Of a stretch of DNA of 64,000 nt, positions 44,169 to 55,057 are shown piece by piece (the first letter of the stretch is position 1; each line of letters starts with the position of its first letter). The notes beneath the pieces are model-generated. The model searched no databases. It worked only from the letters and a program-made list of their open reading frames with translations, and was not told the DNA's origin. Source of the stretch: Pseudisothecium myosuroides (lineage: Eukaryota; Streptophyta; Bryopsida; Hypnales; Lembophyllaceae); the NCBI GenBank assembly GCA_951799445.1, contig OX637287.1, positions 54,589,724 to 54,653,723 on the forward strand, given 5' to 3'. A program made the position numbers and the translations under genes.

Positions 44169-46775
44169 GGGCTCCATCCCTGGATGACAATCATCCACGC
44201 CATTAGGGTTCAGTTTAGCCTCTGTGCATAATTTAGGTTAGGCTCACTTGTATTTAACCAAGGGTGTTTTCCCTGCTTAATCTCACATGAACCTGAGAGT
44301 GTTCACAACGTTGCTAGATCGCAACTATTACAACAGTGACTGAAGAGTGGTTGGTGATGCAGTTTGTTACTCAGAAAAACCAGAGGTTTGAATCGATCGA
44401 CAGCGGATGAACATACGTCGAGCTGATCTGCCTCGATCGATCCCTATTTAAGTTTCCGGATTTGACAGGTAACTATGCACTCTTCGAATTATCTCAGGAA
44501 TTTTTTTTCTCATTACACGGATGCTTTAGCACCAGTGAAAGTCAAGTAGATAGAGCAGTGTTAAACTTTTGAACCCCTTTGAAAAATAGAGTTTCCTCTA
44601 TTGAGCAAAGATCGTTCAATTCGTTCATTTTCTTGTTGTAGTAATTTTGCAAACTTCGTGTGCAAGAGTTAAAGTGCTCCTTTCATTTTTTGATCGTGTA
44701 TCGCACAATTAATACGAGCTCGTAGTACTTCAACTCGGTTCTGTTCAAAGAGGACAGAAATCCTGCTTTAATTGGGACAGGTGCTTCTGTACTAGAGTTC
44801 TGCACTTGTTAGCTGTATTTGGATGTCTTGGTTTTCGTGGAAATGTCTGTTTGTCTTGCGATTATGTTCAGGCGATTGCATTGCAAGAGTTGTGGCGATG
44901 TGCGGATTGTTTTGACTGAAGTTGAATTGCGGTGATTTTCCTTATTGTTTGGGCTTTCTGCTTGCTCCGTAATTGAGTATATTTTCTACTAAGGCTTGGA
45001 TCATAACATTACCGTCTTGTATGTGACAGATTGACCAGCAAGCAGCAATTACTACGGAACAATTACAAAAGCCTGATGCGGATGTAACCAGCTTCTTGAG
45101 TTTGGAAGTAATGACAAAACCCAGCTTCCTCTCATCATCACAGCTCTGTAGCTAAGTTTTGTCTGTTTTGTCTGCCGGATATGGTATTATAGTACTATAT
45201 AGAGCTGCAGCTATGGCGTGTGCTGGGCGCAACGTTTAGTGCATCTTCTTTGTTATTGAGCTTGCGAATTTGCTCATTCAATTTGCTCATGATGGGGTTA
45301 CATTTGTTTCTTTCATTCAGAACATTGGAGCTCTTCGGGGGTGCTGTGGCTGAGCACAAAGTTGGTATTACAAGTCAGCGATTCTCGTTTGCTGATTGCG
45401 GTGCGGTTCCAAAGGTACGACCTAGACTTCCCAAACATTTCGCTGTATCCCGTTCTTGTTTAGGTGCTCTGCTATATTTGCCCTATTCCGAAAGAAAAGT
45501 GAAGTCCAAAAAGAGTCTTAGGATTCCATTTCTTAAGCTGTTGGTTCGAATTCTTTAATTTCCGAGAAAGGTTTAGGTTCACTGTTTCTGAAGCTGCTGG
45601 TTTTAAGCTCGTGGTTTGATTGCTTGAATTTGCGGTGTAATATAATTTGGAGAAGAAATTGTTTTTTTTTAAGTCCACAGAAATCTAGGGTGTAAACTTC
45701 ACTTCAAACTTCAATGAATGTGAAAATAGTAGGGACGCTTGAGGTTTCCATTTCTGTAACTTTAGGGTTGAAGTCCTGAATGTGCTTTCTGATGTCCATT
45801 ACGCAGGGGCGTGCAAGGTCCAAGAGAGCAGGTGGTTATCTTACCTGTCTATAAGCAATCATCTTAAGGTTGCCCCTTGCGAATTTACTGAATCTACAAG
45901 CTTTAACCCCGAGCACAACGTTGTTGCTTACAACTTCTAGGTTTGTGTGCAATTTCCCCTTCTTTTTCCAATAAGTGTACGCAGGAAGCACTAGAAATAA
46001 ACCCTTTTCTGCCTTGGTATCACCATAATATCAGCAGGATATGATTAGGTATGGTCCGTGTATCATCGTGGTATCAGCAGGGTATCCTCGAGTATGGAGC
46101 GGGTTACCATCAATTAGGCTAACCGAGGGGTTAACCGGAACTCCACAAATAGTATTGTAGTCCAAACATTATAAACATCACAAGAAGTAGAAAAGTGACA
46201 CGTCTACGACCCGAAAAAACTTCCATGAGGGACATGTGCAATTCAGGTCGGGGCGACCTGAATTGCACGCCAAATTTTGAACGGCAAAAAATCACAAACA
46301 TCATTAGAACCAACGTAGCTCCAGTGCCTTCCATATCGTGTCACGCTAACTTGCATAAGGACTTGTCGGGGCAACCTGAATTGCACACGTAGTTTTTATT
46401 CTAAACTAAAATACATGAACTCGACGTGCAAAGCCTAATCCATGAAAACAACGATAAAAGTCCTAAACTCAAAGACTTGAACTGCAGAAGTCATCCTTTT
46501 GTGCTTTTTGGATTGCAGATGTTCTATAAGCAAGCTTAGAAGGCGAATCAGTGGCTTTGCAAACGTACTTATGTGTACAAAGGTGGAGCGGGAGTTCAAG
46601 TCATGCAGCTCCCAGCCCAGACACACCTACCGTGAAGTTCTTATGTGCCGACCTGCTGTAGTTACGGGGGTGCGGTGCGATCCTATATTGGTTGGTACAG
46701 GGGTGGCGTCGACATCTACTTCCATTGTATGTCCTACTTGCAACCACGTCAAGTACGAGGGCGTGCAGTAGCACC
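44169..46775. other. Spacer upstream of the kinase-like gene
   Basis: Possible short spliced segments occur (45320-45414 with acceptor TTCAG and donor GTACGA; 45811 onward after TACGCAG), which together would read GAVPKGRARSKRAGGYLTCL and stop. They are too short to call a gene. Two related blocks with CGACCTGAATTGCAC / CAACCTGAATTGCAC lie at about 46250 and 46375. Confidence 0.3.
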
Positions 46776-47615
46776 ATGGGCTCGGGATCAGCTGAGTCCA
46801 GTGGCGGATCGAGTGGGGGGCAGCAACCTACTCCTTTGGACCTGGACTCCAAAGGGATACAAATTATTGAGCTCGGATCCGCAGTGTGGCCGGAGAACCC
46901 CATTCGTAATGGTAGGTCTGAGGTGTACATATGGGGTACTGAGCATGCGGTAAAGTTCTGCATGGGCCCGTCTTTCGCCCTTCATGAATATACTATGAGC
47001 CGGGCAGCTAGGAACTCTGCTGTGCATACTGTAGCCATGTTCACGATTCATGGTAAACCGAACGGCATAGTCATGGAACGGGGGAAGCCTGTGACTCCGG
47101 AGACATGCGAGTTGAGTCTAAAGCAGATTGCATTTGAGATGGTGCGAACCGTTCAAGAGCTCCATAGCGTAGGCATCATCCACGGAGACATCAAATTGTC
47201 AAATTTCCTCGTTTGCCGTGATGGGCGCGTTCGTCTATGTGACTTCGAAACTAGCGAGTATGAATGTGATTGTGTGAGCCACTCGGAGTTGTCTATTCCA
47301 TGGTCAAGGCCGTCAGTGGTGTGCAACCCCGACAAGCCGCGTGTCAAGGCGGACGACTTGTACTCGCTGGGGCTGGCGATATGGGAACTATATACGGGCA
47401 GGATGCCGTTTGTACCACCTGGATCTGTACCACCTGGATCTGCGGGATGCAAGATGGATGAGGTAGCAGAAGAGGCCATACTGGCGGGAGAGCGGGTGGA
47501 CCTCAATGACATATTGGACCCTGAGGTGCGCTCTGTGGCTGCTTCACTTGTGAGCGAGGAGGTTGAGCACTCACACTGCCAGGTGCAGCAGCAGCTTGGA
47601 GCTCCCGAGAAGTAG
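46776..47615 (+). CDS. Divergent protein-kinase-like protein, single exon
   Basis: 279 residues from the ATG in CACCATGGGC; an in-frame ATG at 46692 would add 28 residues of poorer composition. The N-terminus is Ser/Gly-rich (2-20). A compact kinase fold is suggested: K60 in HAVKF (VAIK-like lysine), E71 in ALHEYTM as the possible helix-C glutamate, catalytic loop HGDIKLSN (H136, D138, K140, N143), metal site CDFE (D156) and DLYSLGLAIWEL with D194. The Gly-rich loop is not recognisable, the DFG glycine is replaced by glutamate, the activation segment is short with no APE, and the C-lobe ends early. It is therefore a minimal non-RD kinase or pseudokinase. A 15-bp tandem duplication gives VPPGSVPPGS (213-222). 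Substrate and role are unknown. Confidence 0.65.
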   Translation: MGSGSAESSGGSSGGQQPTPLDLDSKGIQIIELGSAVWPENPIRNGRSEVYIWGTEHAVKFCMGPSFALHEYTMSRAARNSAVHTVAMFTIHGKPNGIVMERGKPVTPETCELSLKQIAFEMVRTVQELHSVGIIHGDIKLSNFLVCRDGRVRLCDFETSEYECDCVSHSELSIPWSRPSVVCNPDKPRVKADDLYSLGLAIWELYTGRMPFVPPGSVPPGSAGCKMDEVAEEAILAGERVDLNDILDPEVRSVAASLVSEEVEHSHCQVQQQLGAPEK

Positions 47616-48026
47616 CCAGATTCGGAGCCGAAAGAGGGGTTGTCAACCTCGACATTTACAAGCTTCACCCCGGTAACTTCTTCCCCAACAATGAGGTTAC
47701 ACCCATCTGTTGAAGGTAGTCTATATAGTACCAGAGAACGCTCTTTTTCTTTATTTGTTTTGTCTGCTGTAACATCGACGGCACATTCGCAACCAGAGTG
47801 TGCCAGTAGAAGTAAGCTTAAGGTGATCTGCTCTTAAAGCGACCTTTTAAGATCTGATTGCATTTGGTGGCAGCTAAACTCGTTGGAACAATTTTCAGTA
47901 AACTTTTTGTAGGAAGAAAAATGGAATTGGTATCTTGAACCTTTGTGGGATTCGTGATGGATTTTTGAAGTTGAAATGTGGTGGTCACTAAAACCAACCA
48001 CGGTTGGAGTGAAAGCAACACTTCAA
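47616..48026. other. 3' flank of the kinase-like gene
   Basis: Non-coding and falling in GC content. No polyadenylation hexamer is clearly placed. The minus-strand frame 47818-48021 is not protein-like. Confidence 0.4.
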
Positions 48027-48661
48027 CCCCTAAATGCCCAAGGCCTGTTTTGAGCCTCTTGGAATTTGCTCTAAATTGAACAAAAAGTCAACATTTTGAT
48101 AAGTTGAATCAATTTTTTTTAAAATTATAACCATACAAATTCAAGCTAGACATGTTAGAGATCACGTAGGAAAAGAAAACACCACAATATCATTTAAGGA
48201 TTGAAAGATTATAATGTTTGATCATCAGGTGTTAAAACTATGAAAATCTTTGAGCTCTCTTTTTGCATGTCAAATCTAAAAAGTTCAAGACCAAAAAAAT
48301 TAGAGTTTGAAGGGGCTAACAAATATAACCCCAATCAATTTATGACTTCTCAATATCAACTCTACAATTTTTTTAATGAATTTCTAGTGTGATTTTTTCT
48401 CCAAGATCTAGTGTATTTGAGGCTCATATCCAAGAGCCCTCAACACTACAAAAAGTCAAGATTGCAATGGGTACCTGTGCACAAAACCTTGAATAGAAAA
48501 ATCATAATCATTCATTTTAAAAATCAGATTTTTGAAGCTAAAACTACTTCAAAAAGAATCTTTCAAAAAAAATAAACTACTAAAAATAGTGCTTTGGTAA
48601 GGTTTTATATAACTTCAAAGTTTCTTTGACACCACATTTGGGTGCCTTGGGCACTTAGGGG
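48027..48661. mobile_element. TTAA-type element, CCCCTAAATGCCCAAGG subtype
   Basis: The left terminus CCCCTAAATGCCCAAGGCCT is preceded by TCAA. The right terminus GCCTTGGGCACTTAGGGG is followed by TAA and then immediately by the next element. The termini resemble those of 12841-13820. It is 635 bp and non-coding. Confidence 0.7.
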
Positions 48662-48664
48662 TAA

Positions 48665-49577
48665 CCCCTAAAGTTCCAAGATTATGTTTTCACCAAAAAA
48701 CGCTTCAAAATTATCATTTCTAATACAAGTACCAAATTTATTAAAAAAAAACTTTTTTTGAGTCATGGAACCGTAGGATCTTGTAGTATGTTGACTTGAG
48801 AACATGTGGTAAAAATTTCAAAAATTTCATTGAAAGGTCACAAGATATAAGCATTCAAATTCATTCAAATTCTTTTTATGTCCTTGCAAAAAATAGGGTA
48901 GTTGCACTTCACAATGTCACATTTGTATAAAAAATGTCAAAAATGGTGGTGCTTATTTGGATTCATTTCCCTAGACAAGTTGAAAAATTTCACATCATTT
49001 GGAATTGTACAACATATAGAAAAAAAATAATAAGTAGAAAAAAATAGAGAATGATTCAAAATACTAAATTGTTAAGAATTTAATTATGGAATTGAAAAGT
49101 GCCAATCCCAATGGTTGTAATGTTGTAATAAACAATCTACATTTGATGATTTTATTTTTTTCCAAAAATATTGAAAATTGAGTTAGATAAACAACTTCAA
49201 AGTTTATTTTAGAATATAAAATCCATAACTATCCACAAACTAAAATTCCTCATAATTTTTGACTCATTGATGAAAATGGAATGATTCAAAGCTTTTCATG
49301 GATATATAACTCTAGAAAATCAATTTCAAATTTTTGTTTTTTTAAAAAGTGATTATTCTAATTTATCCAAATTATCCATTTATGGGAAAAAAATAAAAAC
49401 ATTAGGCCATAACTTCTGACTAATATTGTCAAATGTCATGAAATTTAGTGCATTTGATAGATATTCCTCGTCCACATCTTCTATTAAATTTTTGGCCAAA
49501 AATTTGCAAATCCTCATTCACACCAATTTGCCCAAAATTCCTATGTTGCCAAAAAATGCATGTTGGTCTTTTAGGGG
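48665..49577 (-). mobile_element. TTAA-family element, reverse copy of the 6101-7018 subtype
   Basis: The left end CCCCTAAAGTTCCAAGATTA mirrors the right end TTGGTCTTTTAGGGG, which is followed by TTAA (49578-49581). The interior is the reverse complement of 6101-7018, including the CATCATTTGGAATTGTACAACATA and AAACAATCTACATTTGATG-type stretches. It abuts the preceding element with only TAA between them. Confidence 0.75.
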
Positions 49578-50066
49578 TTAAGGTGAAACATTTGCATGCA
49601 AAACTTCTTTATACTCATTCTTCACCTCCGAAGGAAAAGAATCCCCATTTTCAATTTTCAAAGAAGGAACCTTTTGCAAGCCAACGAAAAGATGTCACGT
49701 CCCAATTTTCTAAAGATTGAAAATGGGGAGAAGAAGGTGTAGCAACCTCTAATACATTATTGACTTGTGCAATCATTCAATTTCCTCTTCAAACTCTTGA
49801 TGGATCTGGAAGGATGCCGAGGACAAAAAATTTCTTGTAAATGGTCAAATAGGTTTTTTGCATTGTGAAGAATGGATGATTTTTATCAAATTCTTATGTG
49901 CAACTTTATTGATGCTAAGGTGGGCACCTCGAAACCACTATTTTTTTTTATTGATGTGCATAGTTATTATTATTAGATTGATTAAAATTTCTTATTTTCT
50001 TATTGGCAAGTGCAAAGAAATTCTAAAGCACCTAAAGACATTTGGATATCATATGCAAAAATTATA
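49578..50066. other. Spacer, no gene seen
   Basis: AT-rich. The frames at 49448-49720 and 49858-50094 overlap element ends and show no protein features. Confidence 0.5.
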
Positions 50067-50637
50067 CTCCCTCTGTCCCACTAAAAACCTCTAAATCAAG
50101 CAGAATTTTTGTCCCACTAAAAAGCTCCTTTTTGTGTTTTTGATTGTTTAGCGAGTGTTTGTTACATTGAACAACCTTGTGGAGGCAAGTGAGACAATCA
50201 AAAAGCATTCCCGTGGCCTTGCAAGCTTGGCCTTGGCAATATGAGACACCTTGTACTAATTTCTTTGTCAAATAGTAGTGTTGACAGCCTATTTAGTGAC
50301 TACTTTGGTGCTATTAAAATTTGATCATATAGTGGGATAGTTATTTTATTTTTGGATATTTAGGTTGGAAAACATGTCATTACAATCCCATTGCAGCCAC
50401 CACCCTTTAAATCATCTAAAATGACAGAGCTGGCAGCAATTATAAAATATGTTCAAATATCACACTTTTGACATGAATTTGGGTGCCTAAATGATAGTGT
50501 CTAAGCTTGAGATTTTGCATAGATCTAAGGGATGGGTTATTTATTCTTGAATGAATGTATTTTTGGCACTTTGATTGAAAACATAGTTAATTTCTTAACG
50601 GGAAGAGTTTTGGAGGTTTTTAGTAGGACAGAGGGAG
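50067..50637. mobile_element. Stowaway-like element, 571 bp, TA flanks
   Basis: The left end CTCCCTCTGTCCCACTAAAA and the right-end complement CTCCCTCTGTCCTACTAAAA are bounded by TA (50065-50066, 50638-50639). A GTCCCACTAAAAAGCTCC block is repeated just inside the left end. No transposase frame is seen. It is similar in size to 15324-15898 but the interior differs. Confidence 0.87.
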
Positions 50638-50639
50638 TA

Positions 50640-51662
50640 AAGGATTAAAGTTTTTTAGGTAGATGTTCTAAAACCATTTCTTCCATATAGGCACATATTG
50701 ATTTTGGAGATGTACACAAAGATATGATGGCAACTTTAATTAGCATGCAGTTTTGGACACCTTACATCTACATTGATGCGTTTAGTTTAAGACATTTAGC
50801 TTTATTTTATTTTATATGGGTTAGTTTATCAAAAAAATGATACATTGTATAATTATGTATTTCAGTAAGTTGAGTGTTTTTCTTTAAACTTTGATTTCAA
50901 CATTCTAAACTATTTTTTAAGCTTTTGAGGGAAGCTAACAAAGCAAACTTTTTGAAGTGTAGTTTCTAATCCACTTGAAAAATTTGAAAAATTTGAAAAA
51001 TGAGCATTTTAGTGAATTTTGAAATTTAAAATCCGTAACCTTGCTTATAAATATGGAGTGACACGAAAATTTTCTTTATAACACAATGTTCTACCAAGAT
51101 AACTACAACTAATTTCGACCACTTTCTAAAATCAATGAGCCTAGATTCTTCTCAAAAATGCACTTCCACTATTCATGAGAGTCTATGATCAATTCCCGTA
51201 AACTCTATTTTCAACACTTTGAAAATTCATAGGTTATTTATACAGTGTCTAAAAAATGCATTCTAAAAGAATCTAAAATCCCTTTCAACTACCAACAAGA
51301 CCCCACAAAAAGGTTTTCAATATAATATTGGGAACCATTCTGAATTGGTTCTAGGTGTAGTTATCTTATAATGTACTTCTATCCTAAAAATTTCAAAGTT
51401 TTTGAGTATGACTTGTATTTGATATGAATTTTCTTGAGTTTTTCTTAAAATCTGGTAATTTGAAATTTTCCAAAAAACTTCTAAAGATTTTATGAAATAT
51501 ATTGGACATGTGACTTTATCTTTAAAAAATCAAACCCCCCCCAAAATTCACTCATAAATAGCAAAAAACTAGAGGATACAAAATAAAGGACTTTCAAGTT
51601 TGAATATACAATCCTACGCTTCGCCCTTTAGGGTCTGTAGAAAAATATAGGTCTGCGAGGTA
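50640..51662. other. AT-rich spacer, no gene seen
   Basis: No supported frame. A local GAAAAATTT triplet repeat occurs near 50980-51000. Confidence 0.5.
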
Positions 51663-52576
51663 TTAACCCCTAAAAGACTGAGGCTTTCTTTTCCATCAAA
51701 CAACACTCGAAACTACCATTTCTATTGCAAAGAGAAAAAAGCTTTAAAAATTATTTTTTCTGCATATCTAATTGTAGGACCTCATACTAGACTAGTATAA
51801 GTACGTATGGAAGAAATTTTAGAAACTTTGACCGCCTAGATTGCAAGATATTTGCATCCAAAGTGAAAAAAACAAGTTTTTTTACACCTTGTATGACTAG
51901 ATTTTTTGACTTTGAAACTTCTTAACTTAAAATTTTTGTACTATTGATTTAGTTTTTTTTAAATTTGAGTTGAAAATCTTAGAATTTTTTTTAGAAAAAA
52001 ACACTTAATTTTCATTCACTAAAATATTGTTAAGTAGAAGTAGGTTCAAGAATGAAGGAAAAACAAAACCATTAATAACTCTAAAATAGAATTGAAACAC
52101 AATAATCTCAGCAGTGAGATTGTTCTTGCAAGAAAATTTACCATGTCTAACAAATTTTTTTGAAAAATTGTAAAAATTGCAAACAAAAATAAATCCTATC
52201 AATTATTTTTTCAAAAAGATGCTTAGATTGCCCGAAAAACTAAGATTGTCCATAACTTTTTTATCACAAGTCTAAATTGAATGAATCAAAGCATCACGTG
52301 TAGACAAAATTATGATATTTTAGGAAAAAAATTAAAAAATTAATTTTGACTTTTTGTGATTTTTTTGTATTGCCTACTAATCTCATTTTTTGGCTTATTG
52401 TGCCATAACTTTTGCTCCCGGGCACTGATTGACATAAAAATTATATATCCACAAAGCTCTCACAAAACTATCCAACCTCAAAAAAAATAAAAAAAAATCA
52501 TAACAAATTGAGGCAGTAAGAACCTAAATGGACCCAAATTGTTTCTAGAGGGGACAAACGGTCCTTTAGGGGTTAA
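51663..52576 (-). mobile_element. TTAA-family element, full length, reverse
   Basis: TTAA at 51663-51666 and 52573-52576. The left terminus CCCCTAAAAGACTGAGGCTT mirrors the right ACGGTCCTTTAGGGG. Read on the minus strand it follows the order of the copies at 5137 and 7111. The CCCCTCTAGA-type remnant of the subterminal hairpin is near the right end. 914 bp, non-coding. Confidence 0.82.
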
Positions 52577-52880
52577 AGTGGGCACCCCCAAATGCACCAT
52601 TGACCCTAAACCGCCATCTTTAATTTGCTTTGTGTACATCTCCAAAGTCAGTTATGTACCTATGTAGAAGAAACGTTTTTAAAACCAAACTGTATTCCTT
52701 CATAACTTTTGCATAGAGTATCTAAATGTCCTGTTCTTTGGTGTGTTGGAACCTCCTTTCACTTGCCAATAAGAAAATATAAAAATTTGAACAACCCAAG
52801 AATAGTACGGAATAATTAGATAGAGCAGCATTTAGTGGCGGTTTTGGGGGTACCCACCTTTGAGCAACACCAACAAAGCG

Positions 52881-53093
52881 GTCAGGGTGAACTGACCCCC
52901 TCGCTTGGCCCCTCCAATTCATTCCAAGAGTGCAAGTAAAAAAAAAGCCCCCTATTTTGAGCTTGCTTAATTTACCTAATACACCTCCCCTAGCTAATTT
53001 GGGGCCTTTGATTGCAAATAGGAATTCAAAATTTGCAAATTTTATCATCCGTGAAAAATAAAAAATTTCAGCGAGGGGGTCAATTCACCTCGG
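52881..53093 (-). mobile_element. Family D element with AGGTGAATTGACCCCCTCGC ends
   Basis: The left end GGGTGAACTGACCCCCTCGC and the right-end complement AGGTGAATTGACCCCCTCGC pair almost perfectly. The core on the minus strand carries AATTCCTATTTGCAATCAAA and GGCCCCAAATTAGCTAGGGG. It uses the second end type of the family. Confidence 0.82.
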
Positions 53094-53854
53094 CCAACAG
53101 AGTGAGCACAAAAGAAGCACACATTTTCACCGGGCCTGCAGACTAGAAGTTTAACGTCCCTGACCTCAGTCCAGGGGCTCATGAATCTGGCCGCATTCAA
53201 CGTGTCCACACTCCAGACCCGACTTACTCGCCATTGATATTGCAACACTCGTCAGTGCATCATTAGTAAATGCCGCAACTTGGAATCCGAAATTGTGATC
53301 GTGTCGATTCTGGAGGCTCCTCCAGTTATCCAGATATCCAGATCCGGAACTACAGTAATAATACGCAACCCACCCTCTCTAAAGACACTCTGTAATCGCC
53401 CATTCCCTGCATATCCTGCAAACCCTGTCACGTTGTGTGCTCATCTGACTGGACAACTTCCACAAGTCAAGTTGTGAACAGACACGAGAGGTCCATTCGT
53501 CCCCCACGAGACAGTGCAATTAGAGGGGGTTGAGTGTAGACAACAGAAGCAGTTCTTCGAAGTGAATGGGGGTGAAATAGCATCAAATCAGAAGACTTGC
53601 AAACTCAACGATAGCCGATCCCCGTCAAACAGACTCCTGTAGAGATCATGTGCTTTTTCAATTCCATCTTTAAAGAAACGCCTCTCTCTATTGTACAGAA
53701 CGTGCCTCACCCTAATGCCCAGATTTTGGTACAAGTTCTACAACTATCACACCATCTTGTCGTCAAATCTCCTACCTAAAAGTAAACCCTAACCACAGGG
53801 ATTCCAGAGCTATGATTCCTGGAGTAGCAATTCCCATGTGTACCCAAGACAGGG
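53094..53854. other. 3' flank of the translocator gene
   Basis: Moderate GC with no second gene recognised. It probably includes the translocator 3' untranslated region. The plus-strand frame 53280-53477 has no motif. Confidence 0.4.
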
Positions 53855-55057
53855 TCACTTGGCCTGCGAGTACAAGAAGGTGCCCAGAATGGCAATGGCA
53901 GCACCAAGGGCATTGATGGGACTGACAGGAGTGCGAAAGATGAGAATGGAGGTCACAATCACCGTCACGCGCTTCATGGTGTTGCCGACGCTGAAAGAGA
54001 GAGGGGAGATCTGATCCAGGGACATATAAGACACCTGGTTGTGCAAGTGGTACAGTACACACTGCAGCACCACCCACAGCGGAAACTGATTTCCCACCGA
54101 CTGAACGGCCGCCCGCCATCCAGCTGCCCACATGTCTGGGCCCTCCACCGCGACGGCGAAGGGCAGCAGGAAGACGCACGACATCATGCTCAAGCACGCG
54201 TAGTAATTCATGCCGCCCACTTGCTTGCCCTTCCGCATTCCCTTCTTCGATGCAATGTTGCGGAACACGAAGGCCACATTGGAAATCATGGCTCCCACGA
54301 ACCCTATTGTGCTGAAATTCAGCTCCGTGGCCGCAGCCAATGCGCACCCCCCGATGATCGGCAGCAGCGACATGTACACCGCCAAAGGAAAATCCTCCCC
54401 CATGAACAGCTTCGAGATGACGACGCTGCAGGCGGGCTCCAAGCTCTTGATGATGTGGTGCGACGAGACCGCGATCTTCGACAAGCTCACAGTCGCCGCC
54501 ACGAATCCAATGGTGTGCAGAACGGCGACGGGCGCCAGGGCTTGCCAAAATGCCCTGTCCACGTCCGGGGGCTCGACCAAGCGCAGCCCCCAGAGGACCA
54601 GCATGATGGTCGACCCCATGGCCAATGACAGCACGGATGTCAACCATGGAAAGGGGAACACGTTCAGCACCTTCTTGTTGTAGATGTTGAAGACCGCATT
54701 CAGCGACCACCACACCGCAAAGTAAAGCTCAATTGGGAACCTCGAGGCGGTCTCGCTCGTCCCGCCTGCTGCATCCGCATACTCATCCGAAGAGCCGACC
54801 TCGATCGCTCGTGCAACCATTGAAGCGCTCCTCCTTTTCGCCGTCGCAGTCACATCGCTCACGAAATCCGAGGAAGGTGGCGACAGACGCAATGAGCTGA
54901 AACAACCCAGACTAGTCGCCTCCGTCGACAGGAACAGGACAGGGGAGCTGGAACGCCGGAGTCTCAGAACGCGAACCGGGGTGCTCTTCCCCTGCAATGA
55001 AAGAACCGGCGTGTTCGTCACCGAGGCCGTGCCTGGAAGCGCGCGCAGCATCGCCAT
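53855..55057 (-). CDS. Plastid glucose-6-phosphate/phosphate translocator (GPT-type), intronless
   Basis: Plastid phosphate translocator of the drug/metabolite transporter superfamily, expected in the inner envelope to exchange glucose-6-phosphate for phosphate or triose phosphate. From M at 55057 it is 400 residues; a longer in-frame start at 55240 would add an unlikely extension. Residues 1-105 are Ser/Arg/Leu-rich with few acids, as in a transit peptide. The transporter part (106-400) shows FNIYNKKVLN, FPWLTSVLSLA, HTIGFVAATVSLSK, IIGGCALAAATELNF, GAMISNVAFVFRNIASKKGM, GMNYYACLSM, AVEGPDMWAAGW, NQVSYMSLDQISPLSFSVGN, TMKRV with the K362-R363 pair of the phosphate site, and NALGAAIAILGTFLYSQAK. 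These favour GPT over PPT, TPT or XPT. Two oddities: no introns, unlike genes 1 and 2 here, and AVSSHHIIKSLEP where GPTs usually have AVSFTHIIKSGEP. Confidence 0.9.
   Translation of the reverse strand: MAMLRALPGTASVTNTPVLSLQGKSTPVRVLRLRRSSSPVLFLSTEATSLGCFSSLRLSPPSSDFVSDVTATAKRRSASMVARAIEVGSSDEYADAAGGTSETASRFPIELYFAVWWSLNAVFNIYNKKVLNVFPFPWLTSVLSLAMGSTIMLVLWGLRLVEPPDVDRAFWQALAPVAVLHTIGFVAATVSLSKIAVSSHHIIKSLEPACSVVISKLFMGEDFPLAVYMSLLPIIGGCALAAATELNFSTIGFVGAMISNVAFVFRNIASKKGMRKGKQVGGMNYYACLSMMSCVFLLPFAVAVEGPDMWAAGWRAAVQSVGNQFPLWVVLQCVLYHLHNQVSYMSLDQISPLSFSVGNTMKRVTVIVTSILIFRTPVSPINALGAAIAILGTFLYSQAK

Noticed and set aside
45220..45558. 112-codon open frame and a possible two-exon mini-gene
   Set aside because: No recognisable domain; the joined frame would stop after about 20 further residues, and splice signals alone are weak evidence.
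47153..47668. 171-codon minus-strand open frame
   Set aside because: It is antisense to the kinase-like gene.
54041..54683. Plus-strand open frames of 195 and 157 codons
   Set aside because: Both are antisense shadows of the translocator.
53772..54713. 313-codon minus-strand open frame overlapping the translocator
   Set aside because: It is a shifted frame of the translocator gene with His/Arg/Gly-rich composition; the GPT frame has full family motifs.
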